Source of the DNA: a virus
Length of the DNA: 64,000 bases
Strand: one strand, 5' to 3'
IMG/VR virus record: IMGVR_UViG_3300037993_001242
Location: 124,001 to 188,000 of that record
Below are positions 8,687 to 16,536 of the stretch, one piece after another. Each line of letters starts with the position of its first letter. The first letter of the stretch is position 1. The notes under the pieces were generated by a model. That model did not search any database and had not been told where the DNA came from. It was given only the letters and a program-made list of their open reading frames with translations. Made by a program: the position numbers and the translations under genes.

Positions 8687-9120
8687 AAGCAACCCGCTTG
8701 GTAGCCGTACTGCTGGAAGACGACCCGGATGTGGTAGACCCTGTCCGCTACTTGAAGGATTTGACCGGGCCGGACAAACGGATACGCATCACGTTCAGCC
8801 GCACCACACCGGAATCCGCCGTCGAGGGTGACTTTTCCTCCAGCGGCTGGATCGACGAAGAAGGTGTCGAGATGACCCCTGACCTGTATGACGTTGAAGA
8901 TGGCATCACCGCCGTCGACAAGACGGTAAAATTTTTACGGGATGAAGGCGCGATCACCGCCTCTTCCAGCCATTTTTCACCGGGCGATTGGTTCTCAACA
9001 GATTGGCGCACGGTTGATTACCGCACCGGCGAGGATGAAGAACGAAGTTTTCATCTTGTTGGATTTACACCGGAAGAACAAATTGAAATACACGACCGCC
9101 TTTTTAAGAAAGGACAATAA
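8683..9120 (+). CDS. Tag-A protein within the tail operon
   Basis: 145 aa. N-terminus MKATRLVAVLLEDDPDVVDP then VRYL is tag A, almost identical to the protein at 3426. The rest is an acidic beta-rich domain ending in a Lys/Arg helix. Its place between the baseplate gene and virion genes (ATG overlap upstream, 2-base gap downstream) supports late, morphogenesis-time expression. Confidence 0.75.
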   Translation: MKATRLVAVLLEDDPDVVDPVRYLKDLTGPDKRIRITFSRTTPESAVEGDFSSSGWIDEEGVEMTPDLYDVEDGITAVDKTVKFLRDEGAITASSSHFSPGDWFSTDWRTVDYRTGEDEERSFHLVGFTPEEQIEIHDRLFKKGQ

Positions 9121-9122
9121 CT

Positions 9123-9611
9123 ATGGCTTATTTGACTGAAGCTCGACTCGACAGCGTGATGGATATTCCGCTGGCGCTGCCCTCCACCACCCTGCAACAG
9201 GGCGACTGGCTGGTGGTCGGGTCTATCCAGATACTGTCTCCCATGACCTTGACCTACAAGTTTGCCAATCTCGATCTGCTGGACAGCACAGTGGACACGA
9301 CGCAAATCCAAGCGGTCAACAAGATTTTCGGTAATCTGGGCCTCGTGTACCTGTCCTTGTGGCTCAATTATTCCTCCGGCAGTTCGCCGGGAGCGGCGGG
9401 GGCGCTGGACGTGCTCATTGCTTCATCGTTGGGTTCATTTCAGCGCAACGTGACCAACATCGTGACGTTGACCACGCCGGGCATTTATTCGTGGATCGTG
9501 GCCAACAACTGCCAGCCGTCTTCGGATGCGTCGTCCTTGATCAACTCGGCGCTTTCCATCGACTACACGGTCACTATCACCGGCCAAGTCCGACTGGATT
9601 TGGGATCATAA
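9123..9611 (+). CDS. Virion-type beta protein, paralogue of the next gene
   Basis: 162 aa. Starts MAYLTEARLDSVMDIPLALP and continues as alternating hydrophobic beta strands with Ser/Thr/Gly turns and no charge clusters. It shares the order [YV]-T-x-[AS]-R-L-[DA] then IPL/LPI and the 'VxTPGIYSWIVANN' / 'KSPGVYRILIANN' ending with the next protein. Probably a small tail or decoration subunit. Confidence 0.65.
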   Translation: MAYLTEARLDSVMDIPLALPSTTLQQGDWLVVGSIQILSPMTLTYKFANLDLLDSTVDTTQIQAVNKIFGNLGLVYLSLWLNYSSGSSPGAAGALDVLIASSLGSFQRNVTNIVTLTTPGIYSWIVANNCQPSSDASSLINSALSIDYTVTITGQVRLDLGS

Positions 9612-9615
9612 TTTT

Positions 9616-10035
9616 ATGACGGGCTACGTAACGCCATCACGACTTGCACGCACCATTGAACTGCCAATTTCAATGGCCCAGACCGAACTGCGCCGGGGCG
9701 AGGTCATCCAGATCGCCAAGGCAATGATCAACCAAGGCCAGACGCTGGAAATGCGGATGCTGACGTTGAACTTGGTCAGGGTGCTGACTTTCGGCCAGAT
9801 TCCAGTCTACCTTAACTCGGCATTCGGACTGTGCAGCGTTGGTCTGTACTTTGGCCCAATGATCTCCAGTCCACTGGCCTACGTCAAAATCACCACCAAC
9901 GGCACGGCCATGCTCAATCCTTACAAACGAAAAGTGATGAAGAGTCCCGGCGTTTACCGAATACTGATTGCCAACAACACCAGCAATCTTGACCTGTCGG
10001 TGTGCGCCACCGGTTCCATGAAGTTTTATCAATAA
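9616..10035 (+). CDS. Virion-type beta protein, paralogue of the previous gene
   Basis: 139 aa. Starts MTGYVTPSRLARTIELPISM and ends in a strand GVYRILIANNTSNLDLSV like its upstream neighbour, so the pair came from a gene duplication followed by strong divergence. No family name can be given. Four-base gap from the previous gene. Confidence 0.65.
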   Translation: MTGYVTPSRLARTIELPISMAQTELRRGEVIQIAKAMINQGQTLEMRMLTLNLVRVLTFGQIPVYLNSAFGLCSVGLYFGPMISSPLAYVKITTNGTAMLNPYKRKVMKSPGVYRILIANNTSNLDLSVCATGSMKFYQ

Positions 10036-10051
10036 AGTCCGATTTACAACC

Positions 10052-13000
10052 ATGAGTGGACAACTTGAAAGTACGCTGGTTTTGGCCATCCGGGACACGA
10101 TTCACTGGGAAAGCGCAGTGGACGCGCCTTCCCAAGGCACGCTGATCCCGCTTGACCCTGATCTGCCGTTTAATCCGCTGACTTACCAACAGCGCGACCG
10201 CGAACTGGCCGACCGGGACATTGTCGTCGGTGCGGCCATCGCCGACACGTCCATTCAGATTTCCAACGTCTACAATTATCCGGCGATCAAACCCCAACTG
10301 GAAGGCCCGGCGGTCAAAGACCTGCCTTTTGACGCCGACGAAATCAGTGATGCCGGTACCGCCAGCTTGGTGCGCCACGTGCAAAATTCCTCCATCCCGT
10401 GGGACGCCGCCCGCTACACGGACAGCGACCTGTACGGTCGCGATGCCTTGGTATACGAAATCTTGGCACGAGCCTGCCAGTCCGCTTTTATCAATCCGCC
10501 AATTTCTCGAATTGACTCCGCCGGAACCATCTTTCCCGACACGTCCGCGTGGTCGCTGGCTGAAAGTCAAGCCGTCAAAGCCGACATCAACCCGGCGCTG
10601 CCCCTCAACCGCGACCTGTTCAAGCTGCCCGACCAGAACCTTGCCGACCGGGACAATTTGCTGGCAACCTACGTAGCCAATCTGGCACAGGTGCTGAAAA
10701 ATCCCTTCGCCCACGCTTTGCGTATTTATGTCAAGGTCGACGGCCCAACTATCAGCTACCGCGAACCTGAAGTATACGTGCTGGCCAGTGACAACGGCGT
10801 GGATCGCGTCTGGCAAGCGGAACCCGCCCTGCCCAACCGAAACCGGCTCATTTACAGCATCGCCAACCGAACGCTCCAATGGATTCGGGAATCCGTCAAC
10901 TCCATCCATGTTCCGCAGATTTACGCGATGACGATCCCCGGCATCGATGCCGGACAACTACTCACCACCTTGCCTGAAATACCGGAAAAGAAGGACGCCC
11001 AGTTTTGGCGGCTCAAGGCCGGTCTGATTATTCCGGCGGGTGAACAGATCAACGACACATCTGCTTTCTTGAGATTCACCGCCACTGATTCCGCCAGCGG
11101 CGGCACCACACAGGCAGACTCGGCCAGCTTGACCGCGCCGGGCCAGTTGTCCCTCAGCATGGCCGGTGTGCTCCAGCCCGCCAATTACCGCGTCAGCGTC
11201 TTAACCGTGCCTTGTCCGACCGTTGAAATCGCAGGCGCTCAAAACATCACCAACACATCAGGTACCCTCGGCGGAGCGACGTTCGAGATCAACGTACCTT
11301 CCGGTTCAATCGCCAGCAAACAGTACCTTGTGGAAGACGGCGATGGCATCGTCTACAGCGGACAGACTTATGCGGCGGGAGATATTTTCTCCGGTGTTTC
11401 TGGCACTTCCACTTACACCCAAGCCGGATCATTGACCTCGTCCATCCGGCAGTACGCCATCAACTTTCAACTGGCTCTTACTCCCGGCCCTTGGAAAGCC
11501 ACCGTCGCCTACACCGACCTGTCCGGCTTTTCCACGGGCTTTGGCATCAAAGCCCAATACGCCGCCAACGGAGCCAACACGGTCAACGTTATTCAGGACA
11601 TCGTTCCCGAACCGTTCAGCGGCGTGCCGGGCACAGTTATCGAAACGGCTCCCGCAGGTTTTGATGTGGATAATACCGGCGCTTTCTCCTTCCCGGTATT
11701 CTGGACATACGGCACCGGCCAGTTGCACGTGCGCAGGATCATCTTTGAATCCGATACCACCACCGGCCATTACGAAGTTCAGGGCCAGTTCGGCAGCAAT
11801 GCCCTCTCCTACGTGGATGTAACCGGCACCGCCTTCCAGCCGGATGTCATGCGCTTTGAATTCAATTCCACCAACAGCATCAATTTGCTCACGTTCAACG
11901 CCAACTGGACTGCCGAAGCTCAGATGCCGATCAAGTTCAAACAAATTCAGATTCAGACCGTTGGCACCTATACCCCCACGCCGGTAGCTGACGAATTTTT
12001 TGGCTGGCGGCAGGAATGTGTCGACCGGGCCGAGCGGGTCATCCAGCAAGACTACGCGACGGCAGTGGCTGCTTTTGGCACCAACCTGCCGACCTTCCGC
12101 GATTCCGGTTCAAAGTGGAGTCCAGACGCCACCGAAAACTGGATGTCCTTCATTGAAACCACGCACCCCCGGCTCCGCGAAGTGCCAAACATTGACAACA
12201 CGCTGGGCATTGTTGACGGGCGGCAATACGAAGTCGTATCCGGGCCAGTTCTTTACGGAACAAACACTTACACAGTCGGCGAAACCTTTTTCGGCGACAC
12301 CAATATCGACACCGCCTATACCGGTGGCAACGTGAAACAGGTTGGTGCATTCGTCAAATCCCTGCCCGGACACATCGGCAAACACGCGCTGATTCCGTAT
12401 GGTCTCGCGTACAACGGCAACGGCACGGTTACCTCCTACTACGATACCGACAAATCCGTGCCGGTGGTTGTGTCCTGCATTCCTTGGATGATCGATCAAG
12501 GCATTTACGTGGCCCAATCGGAATTCTGGACACCCGACTACATCATTGAAGCGCAAAGCGCCGCCCAGTCTAAAAAGTTGATTGCTCAAGCTGAAGCAGC
12601 CGTCACTCCCAGCGGAACCACTCCGACGGGATACAACTGCCAAGGCAATCCTTCGGATATTCACGACTTGATCTGGACAGGCGGCCCCTATGCCGCCGGA
12701 GTAACCATTTCCGGCACGGGCACGACCGTAAACGGTATCGTCGCGAACACCACTGGCAACAAAACGCTGTTGGGCGACATCGTGACGACTGTCTGCAATC
12801 CGACCAATGCCGACGTAAGCATCCTGTTTACTTTCTCCGGCAGCATGACTTTCAGCGCGGGCGCTGATCACCAAAATATCGGCACAGTGTTCATTAGCGA
12901 CAACGGATTGGCCACCAGCCAAACCATCGCTTCTCAAGCCGCGTTTTCGACACTTCAAAACACCCCGGCATCATTGATCGCTCCGGCTTTGTCGTTGACA

Positions 13001-13084
13001 ACGTTTACCATCCGTTTCACGACGACCACCCACGGCCACCACAACACAGTCAACATCAACGGTGCCGTCACTCTGAGTATATGA
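10052..13084 (+). CDS. Large virion protein, probably tail or fibre
   Basis: 1010 aa, no signal peptide. Two N-terminal segments echo each other (ELADRD near residue 52 and NLADRDN near 200), followed from about 330 by a long beta-rich, Ser/Thr/Gly-rich region with Ig-like or jelly-roll periodicity (for example QLHVRRIIFESDTTTGHYEV). Size, composition and place after the baseplate gene suit a tail, baseplate-attached or fibre protein. No enzymatic motif found. Overlaps the next gene by 4 bases. Confidence 0.7.
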   Translation: MSGQLESTLVLAIRDTIHWESAVDAPSQGTLIPLDPDLPFNPLTYQQRDRELADRDIVVGAAIADTSIQISNVYNYPAIKPQLEGPAVKDLPFDADEISDAGTASLVRHVQNSSIPWDAARYTDSDLYGRDALVYEILARACQSAFINPPISRIDSAGTIFPDTSAWSLAESQAVKADINPALPLNRDLFKLPDQNLADRDNLLATYVANLAQVLKNPFAHALRIYVKVDGPTISYREPEVYVLASDNGVDRVWQAEPALPNRNRLIYSIANRTLQWIRESVNSIHVPQIYAMTIPGIDAGQLLTTLPEIPEKKDAQFWRLKAGLIIPAGEQINDTSAFLRFTATDSASGGTTQADSASLTAPGQLSLSMAGVLQPANYRVSVLTVPCPTVEIAGAQNITNTSGTLGGATFEINVPSGSIASKQYLVEDGDGIVYSGQTYAAGDIFSGVSGTSTYTQAGSLTSSIRQYAINFQLALTPGPWKATVAYTDLSGFSTGFGIKAQYAANGANTVNVIQDIVPEPFSGVPGTVIETAPAGFDVDNTGAFSFPVFWTYGTGQLHVRRIIFESDTTTGHYEVQGQFGSNALSYVDVTGTAFQPDVMRFEFNSTNSINLLTFNANWTAEAQMPIKFKQIQIQTVGTYTPTPVADEFFGWRQECVDRAERVIQQDYATAVAAFGTNLPTFRDSGSKWSPDATENWMSFIETTHPRLREVPNIDNTLGIVDGRQYEVVSGPVLYGTNTYTVGETFFGDTNIDTAYTGGNVKQVGAFVKSLPGHIGKHALIPYGLAYNGNGTVTSYYDTDKSVPVVVSCIPWMIDQGIYVAQSEFWTPDYIIEAQSAAQSKKLIAQAEAAVTPSGTTPTGYNCQGNPSDIHDLIWTGGPYAAGVTISGTGTTVNGIVANTTGNKTLLGDIVTTVCNPTNADVSILFTFSGSMTFSAGADHQNIGTVFISDNGLATSQTIASQAAFSTLQNTPASLIAPALSLTTFTIRFTTTTHGHHNTVNINGAVTLSI

Positions 13085-13362
13085 ATGGCATGAATGACGA
13101 ATTCAGTCTGCTGCCCAGCGATCTGGACATGGCGCGTCTGGCGGGAATACCAGTCGATGGCCGGGTGGAAGCTGAAAATCAGACGTGGGTCTGCCTTCGT
13201 TACCCGACCAAACCCGCCAAAGGCTGGCAGTGGTGCGAATACTCCTTGATCGTCAACTGTCCTAACGTGCCTGCCCACGGGGGCACGTATGAGTTTAAGT
13301 GCTTGAAGGGTGTTGTCGCCTATTTACAACAATTGGAAAACGTACGAAAGGCCAACCATTGA
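13081..13362 (+). CDS. Small hypothetical protein
   Basis: 93 aa (a second Met lies at residue 4). Trp-rich core (TWVCLRYPTKPAKGWQWCEY) with three cysteines and a C-terminal helix. ATGA overlap with the large virion gene and with the tagged gene downstream. Unknown function. Confidence 0.6.
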   Translation: MNGMNDEFSLLPSDLDMARLAGIPVDGRVEAENQTWVCLRYPTKPAKGWQWCEYSLIVNCPNVPAHGGTYEFKCLKGVVAYLQQLENVRKANH

Positions 13363-13733
13363 AAGCCGCACAAATCGTAAACCAACTGCTGGAAGTTGGC
13401 CCGGATGAAATCAATCCGAAACGGGAAATGCTGCGCGTTGATCCGGCGGCGGACATCAAGGAAATCGTTCACGCCCTGCAAAACGAAGGCATTCTTACGC
13501 TCGCGTACAAGAGGGCCGCCGACATCCTTAAACTTCACGTAAAACTGACCGAATGGACAACCGAAGAAAGGCTTGAAAACTGGCTACATGTGTTTTTAAC
13601 GGGACAACTGAATCTTCAAATTGACATCCACGGAATGACAACCAGAAATTTAGGCCCCGATTATAGTGGCACCGCGTATGAAGTCATGTTCCCGCTGAAA
13701 GGCCAACCCACGCCCTTTACAAAGTTGGTGTAG
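13359..13733 (+). CDS. Tag-A protein with TTG start
   Basis: 124 aa. The start is TTG 13359, overlapping the previous stop, because it places tag A at the extreme N-terminus exactly as in its relatives: MKAAQIVNQLLEVGPDEINP followed by KREML. The downstream domain is mixed alpha/beta and unrecognised. Ends in TAG. Confidence 0.7.
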   Translation: MKAAQIVNQLLEVGPDEINPKREMLRVDPAADIKEIVHALQNEGILTLAYKRAADILKLHVKLTEWTTEERLENWLHVFLTGQLNLQIDIHGMTTRNLGPDYSGTAYEVMFPLKGQPTPFTKLV

Positions 13734-13740
13734 TTAAAAC

Positions 13741-14853
13741 GTGATCGCTGAAACCATCGTCCGCGCTTTGCTGGAAGAAGTTGAAGACCAGCACCGCTTT
13801 GTGACCGTCGTCGTCCTGCGCAACCCGGACGACCCGGAAGTCCTGTTGGTGCAGCGCAAAAATCCGCCGGAAGCAGGCAAGTGGGGCGCGCCGGGCGGCC
13901 ATGCCAATGAAGGCGAAGCGCTTACGGACGCAGCCAAGCGCGAACTTAAAGAAGAAACGGGTATTGAGGCCGCCCAACTTCATTACTTTGACCGCGTATT
14001 CATCCCGGAACGGGATGCCTTCGACAACTTCTACTGGACGGTTGTAGACGATGACGCCAGTGCCCGCCGGGGTGACGATGCCAAACACGTCAAATGGACG
14101 AAAGTGGCCGAGATCGGCGAACTGGCTTTCAACTGCCACGTACAGATCAAGGACGCGGCTGACCGGGCGTTCGCCATCGGCAAAATTGCCGAATCAAAAG
14201 CCGAGGGCAAGTATGGACGCAACGGCCTGCTGATCGTTTTCGAGGGCATCGACGGCGCGGGCAAAACCACGCAGGTCAGGAAACTGACCGGCTGGCTCGC
14301 CGAACGCGGCTACAAGGTCAAGACCACCAAATGGAATTCATCGGAAATCCTCAACGGCGCGCTGTACAAAGCCAAAAAGCACAAGGAACTTTCGCCCATC
14401 CTGTTCAGCCTGCTCCACGCTGCCGACCTCACGTGGCGCTACGAGAACATCGTCCGGCCCGCCCTCGACAAAGGCAAAGTCGTAATCTGCGACCGCTACT
14501 ATTACACCAGTTACGTCCGTGACAGCCTGCGCGGCGTCAACGATGCGATCCTCGATTACATTTACGAGGACTGGCGCAAACCCGACGTGGTCTTTTACTG
14601 CAAGGTTCCCATTCGCACAGCGGTCGAGCGCTTGCTGCGCGAAAAAGGCGTGTATTACTACAGCGCCGGGCGGGACATCGGCTACAAAGGCAGCAAAGAG
14701 GAGTGTGCCATGCAATACGAGGAGGACATGGAAAAGGTGTACAAGCGCCTTTTTGCCAAAGAACCCAGTGTGTCTGAGATTAGTACCGAACGCCCGATCA
14801 GCGAAATAGCTGATGAAATCAAGGCTATTTTGAAGAAAAAGTTCGATGTTTAA
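13741..14853 (+). CDS. NUDIX hydrolase-thymidylate kinase fusion
   Basis: 370 aa, GTG start. Residues 18-150 are a NUDIX domain with box GGHANEGEALTDAAKREL plus KEETG (52-74). Residues 160-370 are a P-loop dNMP kinase: FEGIDGAGKTTQ (168-178), the DRYYYTS motif near 250 and a Tyr/Lys-rich lid. The kinase makes dTDP for DNA synthesis; the NUDIX part could remove damaged or unwanted nucleotides. The N-terminus MIAETIVRALLEE looks like a worn copy of tag A. The fusion puts pool sanitation and dTTP supply in one chain. Confidence 0.85.
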   Translation: MIAETIVRALLEEVEDQHRFVTVVVLRNPDDPEVLLVQRKNPPEAGKWGAPGGHANEGEALTDAAKRELKEETGIEAAQLHYFDRVFIPERDAFDNFYWTVVDDDASARRGDDAKHVKWTKVAEIGELAFNCHVQIKDAADRAFAIGKIAESKAEGKYGRNGLLIVFEGIDGAGKTTQVRKLTGWLAERGYKVKTTKWNSSEILNGALYKAKKHKELSPILFSLLHAADLTWRYENIVRPALDKGKVVICDRYYYTSYVRDSLRGVNDAILDYIYEDWRKPDVVFYCKVPIRTAVERLLREKGVYYYSAGRDIGYKGSKEECAMQYEEDMEKVYKRLFAKEPSVSEISTERPISEIADEIKAILKKKFDV

Positions 14854-14872
14854 CTTTGTTAAAATTAGTTGT

Positions 14873-14901
14873 TGACAACCTTCCTGACTTATGGTTTATT
14901 T
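14873..14901 (+). promoter_or_regulatory. Sigma70-type promoter before the Pth2/tRNA block
   Basis: TTGACA at 14873-14878, 17-bp spacer, then TTTATT at 14896-14901. Transcription would begin close to ATG 14909, a short reading frame in phase with the Pth2-like gene but closed by TAG at 14921. The block downstream holds Pth2 and the tRNA-like genes. Confidence 0.5.
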
Positions 14902-14959
14902 GGCGCACATGAAAGATACATAGGTTTCAAACGGTTCCTGTCTCCGGCTCTACGCGCTC

Positions 14960-15301
14960 GTGCGCACGGATGCAGGCATGTCTCCCGGCAAGACAGCTTC
15001 ACAGGCCGGTCACGCTTACCTCGGAGCGTTCATCGAGGCTTCCCGCAAAACTCCTGACGCCGTTGCTGTCTACAGCAGCGAGCATCCCACGCCCGGCACC
15101 AAGGTCTGTCTCAAAGGCAACCTGAACACCCTCCGGCGCGCTCAGGAAGAAGCCCAGAAGGCGGGTATTCCCCACTGCTTGATCATTGACTCAGGCTGCA
15201 AAAATTTCTTCAATGGTGAGCCGACCGTCACGGCGCTCGGATTTGGCCCGGCCACTGAAGAACAACTCACACCGTTTTTAAGGAGACTTCAAGTTTTATG
15301 A
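14960..15301 (+). CDS. Pth2-type peptidyl-tRNA hydrolase with an upstream in-frame TAG
   Basis: The body from GTG 14960 (113 codons) matches Pth2: RTDAGMSPGKTASQAGHAYLG, then HCLIIDSGCKN and GFGPATEEQLTPF, with the family's first helix and D/G-rich active-site loop. The family frees tRNA from dropped-off peptidyl-tRNA. Homology begins before the GTG: residues LYAL just upstream form the usual first strand. The only ATG giving them is 14909, separated by an in-frame TAG (14921-14923). Either GTG is used and the strand is lost, or the amber codon is read through. Confidence 0.7.
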   Translation: MRTDAGMSPGKTASQAGHAYLGAFIEASRKTPDAVAVYSSEHPTPGTKVCLKGNLNTLRRAQEEAQKAGIPHCLIIDSGCKNFFNGEPTVTALGFGPATEEQLTPFLRRLQVL

Positions 15302-15308
15302 ACAATTT

Positions 15309-15454
15309 GAGCAAGTGGCAGAATGGGACAATGCAGACCACGGAGAAAACTACGGCTAACAACCGAGACGGCGAAAGTATACGCGTGAAATCGCTGGAAC
15401 AACGTGAAATCCTAACCGTGCGACTTGGTGGTTCGACTCCACCCTTGCTCACCA
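15309..15454 (+). tRNA. tRNA-like gene 1, oversized (146 nt)
   Basis: Perfect 7-bp acceptor GAGCAAG / CTTGCTC plus ACCA; D arm GCA-loop with GGG-TGC in the Leu-tRNA arrangement (TGGCAGAATGGGACAATGCA); T arm GGTGG-TTCGACT-CCACC. A possible anticodon stem CACGG (15339-15343) / CCGTG (15416-15420) encloses 72 nt instead of 7. No anticodon can be assigned. Either the gene carries a small insertion or it is a tRNA-derived structured RNA. Confidence 0.5.
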
Positions 15455-15460
15455 ATTTAC

Positions 15461-15599
15461 GGGGTGCATTACACACAGAGGAAACTGGCCCTTGGGGTAA
15501 AAGCGCAGACCAGAGAGAACGTGTGGGAAGTAGCATTATGGCAATGCCGCAGTACGCAAGTGCTGTGCTAAGTGGGTTCGATCCCCACCCACCCCGCCA
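15461..15599 (+). tRNA. tRNA-like gene 2, oversized (139 nt)
   Basis: GGGGTG pairs with CACCCC in a 6-bp acceptor followed by GCCA; T arm GTGGG-TTCGATC-CCCAC is perfect. Just before it lie a D-arm-like hairpin (GCAT...ATGC with GG in the loop, about 15532-15546) and a CAGTAC-GCAA-GTGCTG hairpin where the anticodon arm should be. About 60 extra bases sit between the 5' acceptor strand and that core. Confidence 0.45.
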
Positions 15600-15606
15600 A
15601 TTTAAT

Positions 15607-15686
15607 GCGGAGGTAGCTCAGTTGGCAGAGCGCGTGGAGCCTTCACAGGTTTCACGAGGTCGGACGTTCGATCCGTTCCCTCCGCG
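15607..15686 (+). tRNA. tRNA-like gene 3 with extended anticodon arm
   Basis: Acceptor GCGGAGG / CCTCCGC, D arm GCTC...GAGC with GG, variable loop AGGTC and T arm GGACG-TTCGATC-CGTTC are all canonical. The anticodon arm is not: CGTGG...TCACG encloses 14 bases, and these pair further to give a 9-bp helix CGTGGAGCC / GGTTTCACG closed by TTCACA. CCA is not encoded (the gene ends G-ACA). Confidence 0.6.
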
Positions 15687-15699
15687 ACACTTACAAACA

Positions 15700-16191
15700 T
15701 CACAACAGTCCGAGACTTTTATTTGTGACAGCCATCTTACCAAATATGCGCACAGATTCCTCGTCAAAGACAGCCGCAGCTTCCTGCGGCGTTGCATGGT
15801 ATCCAAAATTTTTACGGCCATTGTTGATATAGATCACAGCGCGCCAAGGCCGTTTGCGATTTCCACGAGGATCAAGTTCAACACCTTTGAAGAAACTCTT
15901 ACTGCTGCGCACAACCAGACATTGTCGCCTACTCTTGAGATTGCAGCGCATGTGACTAAAACCAACGTTGTTGAGATCGAAAAACAGTTCGATGGCGTTT
16001 GGTTCGTGCAGCCACGGTTTAACATGATCAATCGTAAAATCATTCACGGAAGCAATCAATTTTCCACAGCGTATACATGTAGCCATACCGGCTTTTACTG
16101 CCAGCATATAAAGCAACATTTTCCGCAAACGATTACTGGCCGTACCAACTGACATGCCCAACTGCCTTGATTTTTCAGCATTTTTATCCAT
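15700..16191 (-). CDS. Homing endonuclease, HNH plus AP2 domain
   Basis: 163 aa. N-terminal HTH-like SRQLGMSVGTASNRLRKM; HNH core CIRCG, FTIDHVKPW, then DLNNVGFSHMRCN (residues about 41-82); C-terminal AP2-type DNA-binding segment PWRAVIYINNGRKNFGYHAT with PQEAAAVFDE. This layout is typical of free-standing phage homing endonucleases. It lies antisense just after the three tRNA-like genes, which may be its targets or past insertion sites. Confidence 0.85.
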   Translation of the reverse strand: MDKNAEKSRQLGMSVGTASNRLRKMLLYMLAVKAGMATCIRCGKLIASVNDFTIDHVKPWLHEPNAIELFFDLNNVGFSHMRCNLKSRRQCLVVRSSKSFFKGVELDPRGNRKRPWRAVIYINNGRKNFGYHATPQEAAAVFDEESVRIFGKMAVTNKSLGLL

Positions 16192-16196
16192 ATAAC
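16167..16196 (+). promoter_or_regulatory. Candidate promoter for the 16216 gene
   Basis: TTGATT (16167-16172), 18-bp spacer, TATAAC (16191-16196), 19 bases before ATG 16216. It overlaps the 5' end of the divergent homing endonuclease gene. Confidence 0.4.
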
Positions 16197-16215
16197 AAAG
16201 AACAAAACAAAACCT

Positions 16216-16536
16216 ATGAAATTCACATCCAAAGACGAATACTTACGCTGGCGTTCCGAGTGGAAAGCCAATTACCAAACCCTCAGCCAGCAAATCCGAG
16301 ACGTTAAATTCGCCCGGTGGTTCGAGGATTCACGGCGCGGCGGTGTCAAGATGAACGCGGCGCAGACCCAGCGCTACGAGGCCATCGCCAAAGCGCACAA
16401 GACCCAGTGGGGCTTCTTCCCCAACCATGCGCTCAAACAGCTTCGGGACAAGGCCACAGCCCTGCTCGCCGAGCGCGTTGCCTCGAAGATCGCGGCGCAA
16501 GAGTGCTATCAGGCTCGCCAACTGCACCCGGCCTGA
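16216..16536 (+). CDS. Hypothetical basic protein
   Basis: 106 aa, Arg/Lys/Trp-rich and helical (EYLRWRSEWKANYQTLSQQI), no membrane segment. It ends exactly where the convergent - strand gene ends. Unknown function; a nucleic-acid contact is possible from the charge only. Confidence 0.65.
   Translation: MKFTSKDEYLRWRSEWKANYQTLSQQIRDVKFARWFEDSRRGGVKMNAAQTQRYEAIAKAHKTQWGFFPNHALKQLRDKATALLAERVASKIAAQECYQARQLHPA

Noticed and set aside
9914-13278. Long - strand open frames opposite the large virion gene (including 347 and 282 codons)
   Set aside because: These are GC-driven antisense frames of 10052-13084; no homology and no start signals.
15298-16152. A 284-codon + strand open frame across the tRNA region
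   Set aside because: It runs through three tRNA-like genes and then antisense to the homing endonuclease; it has no coding-like composition.
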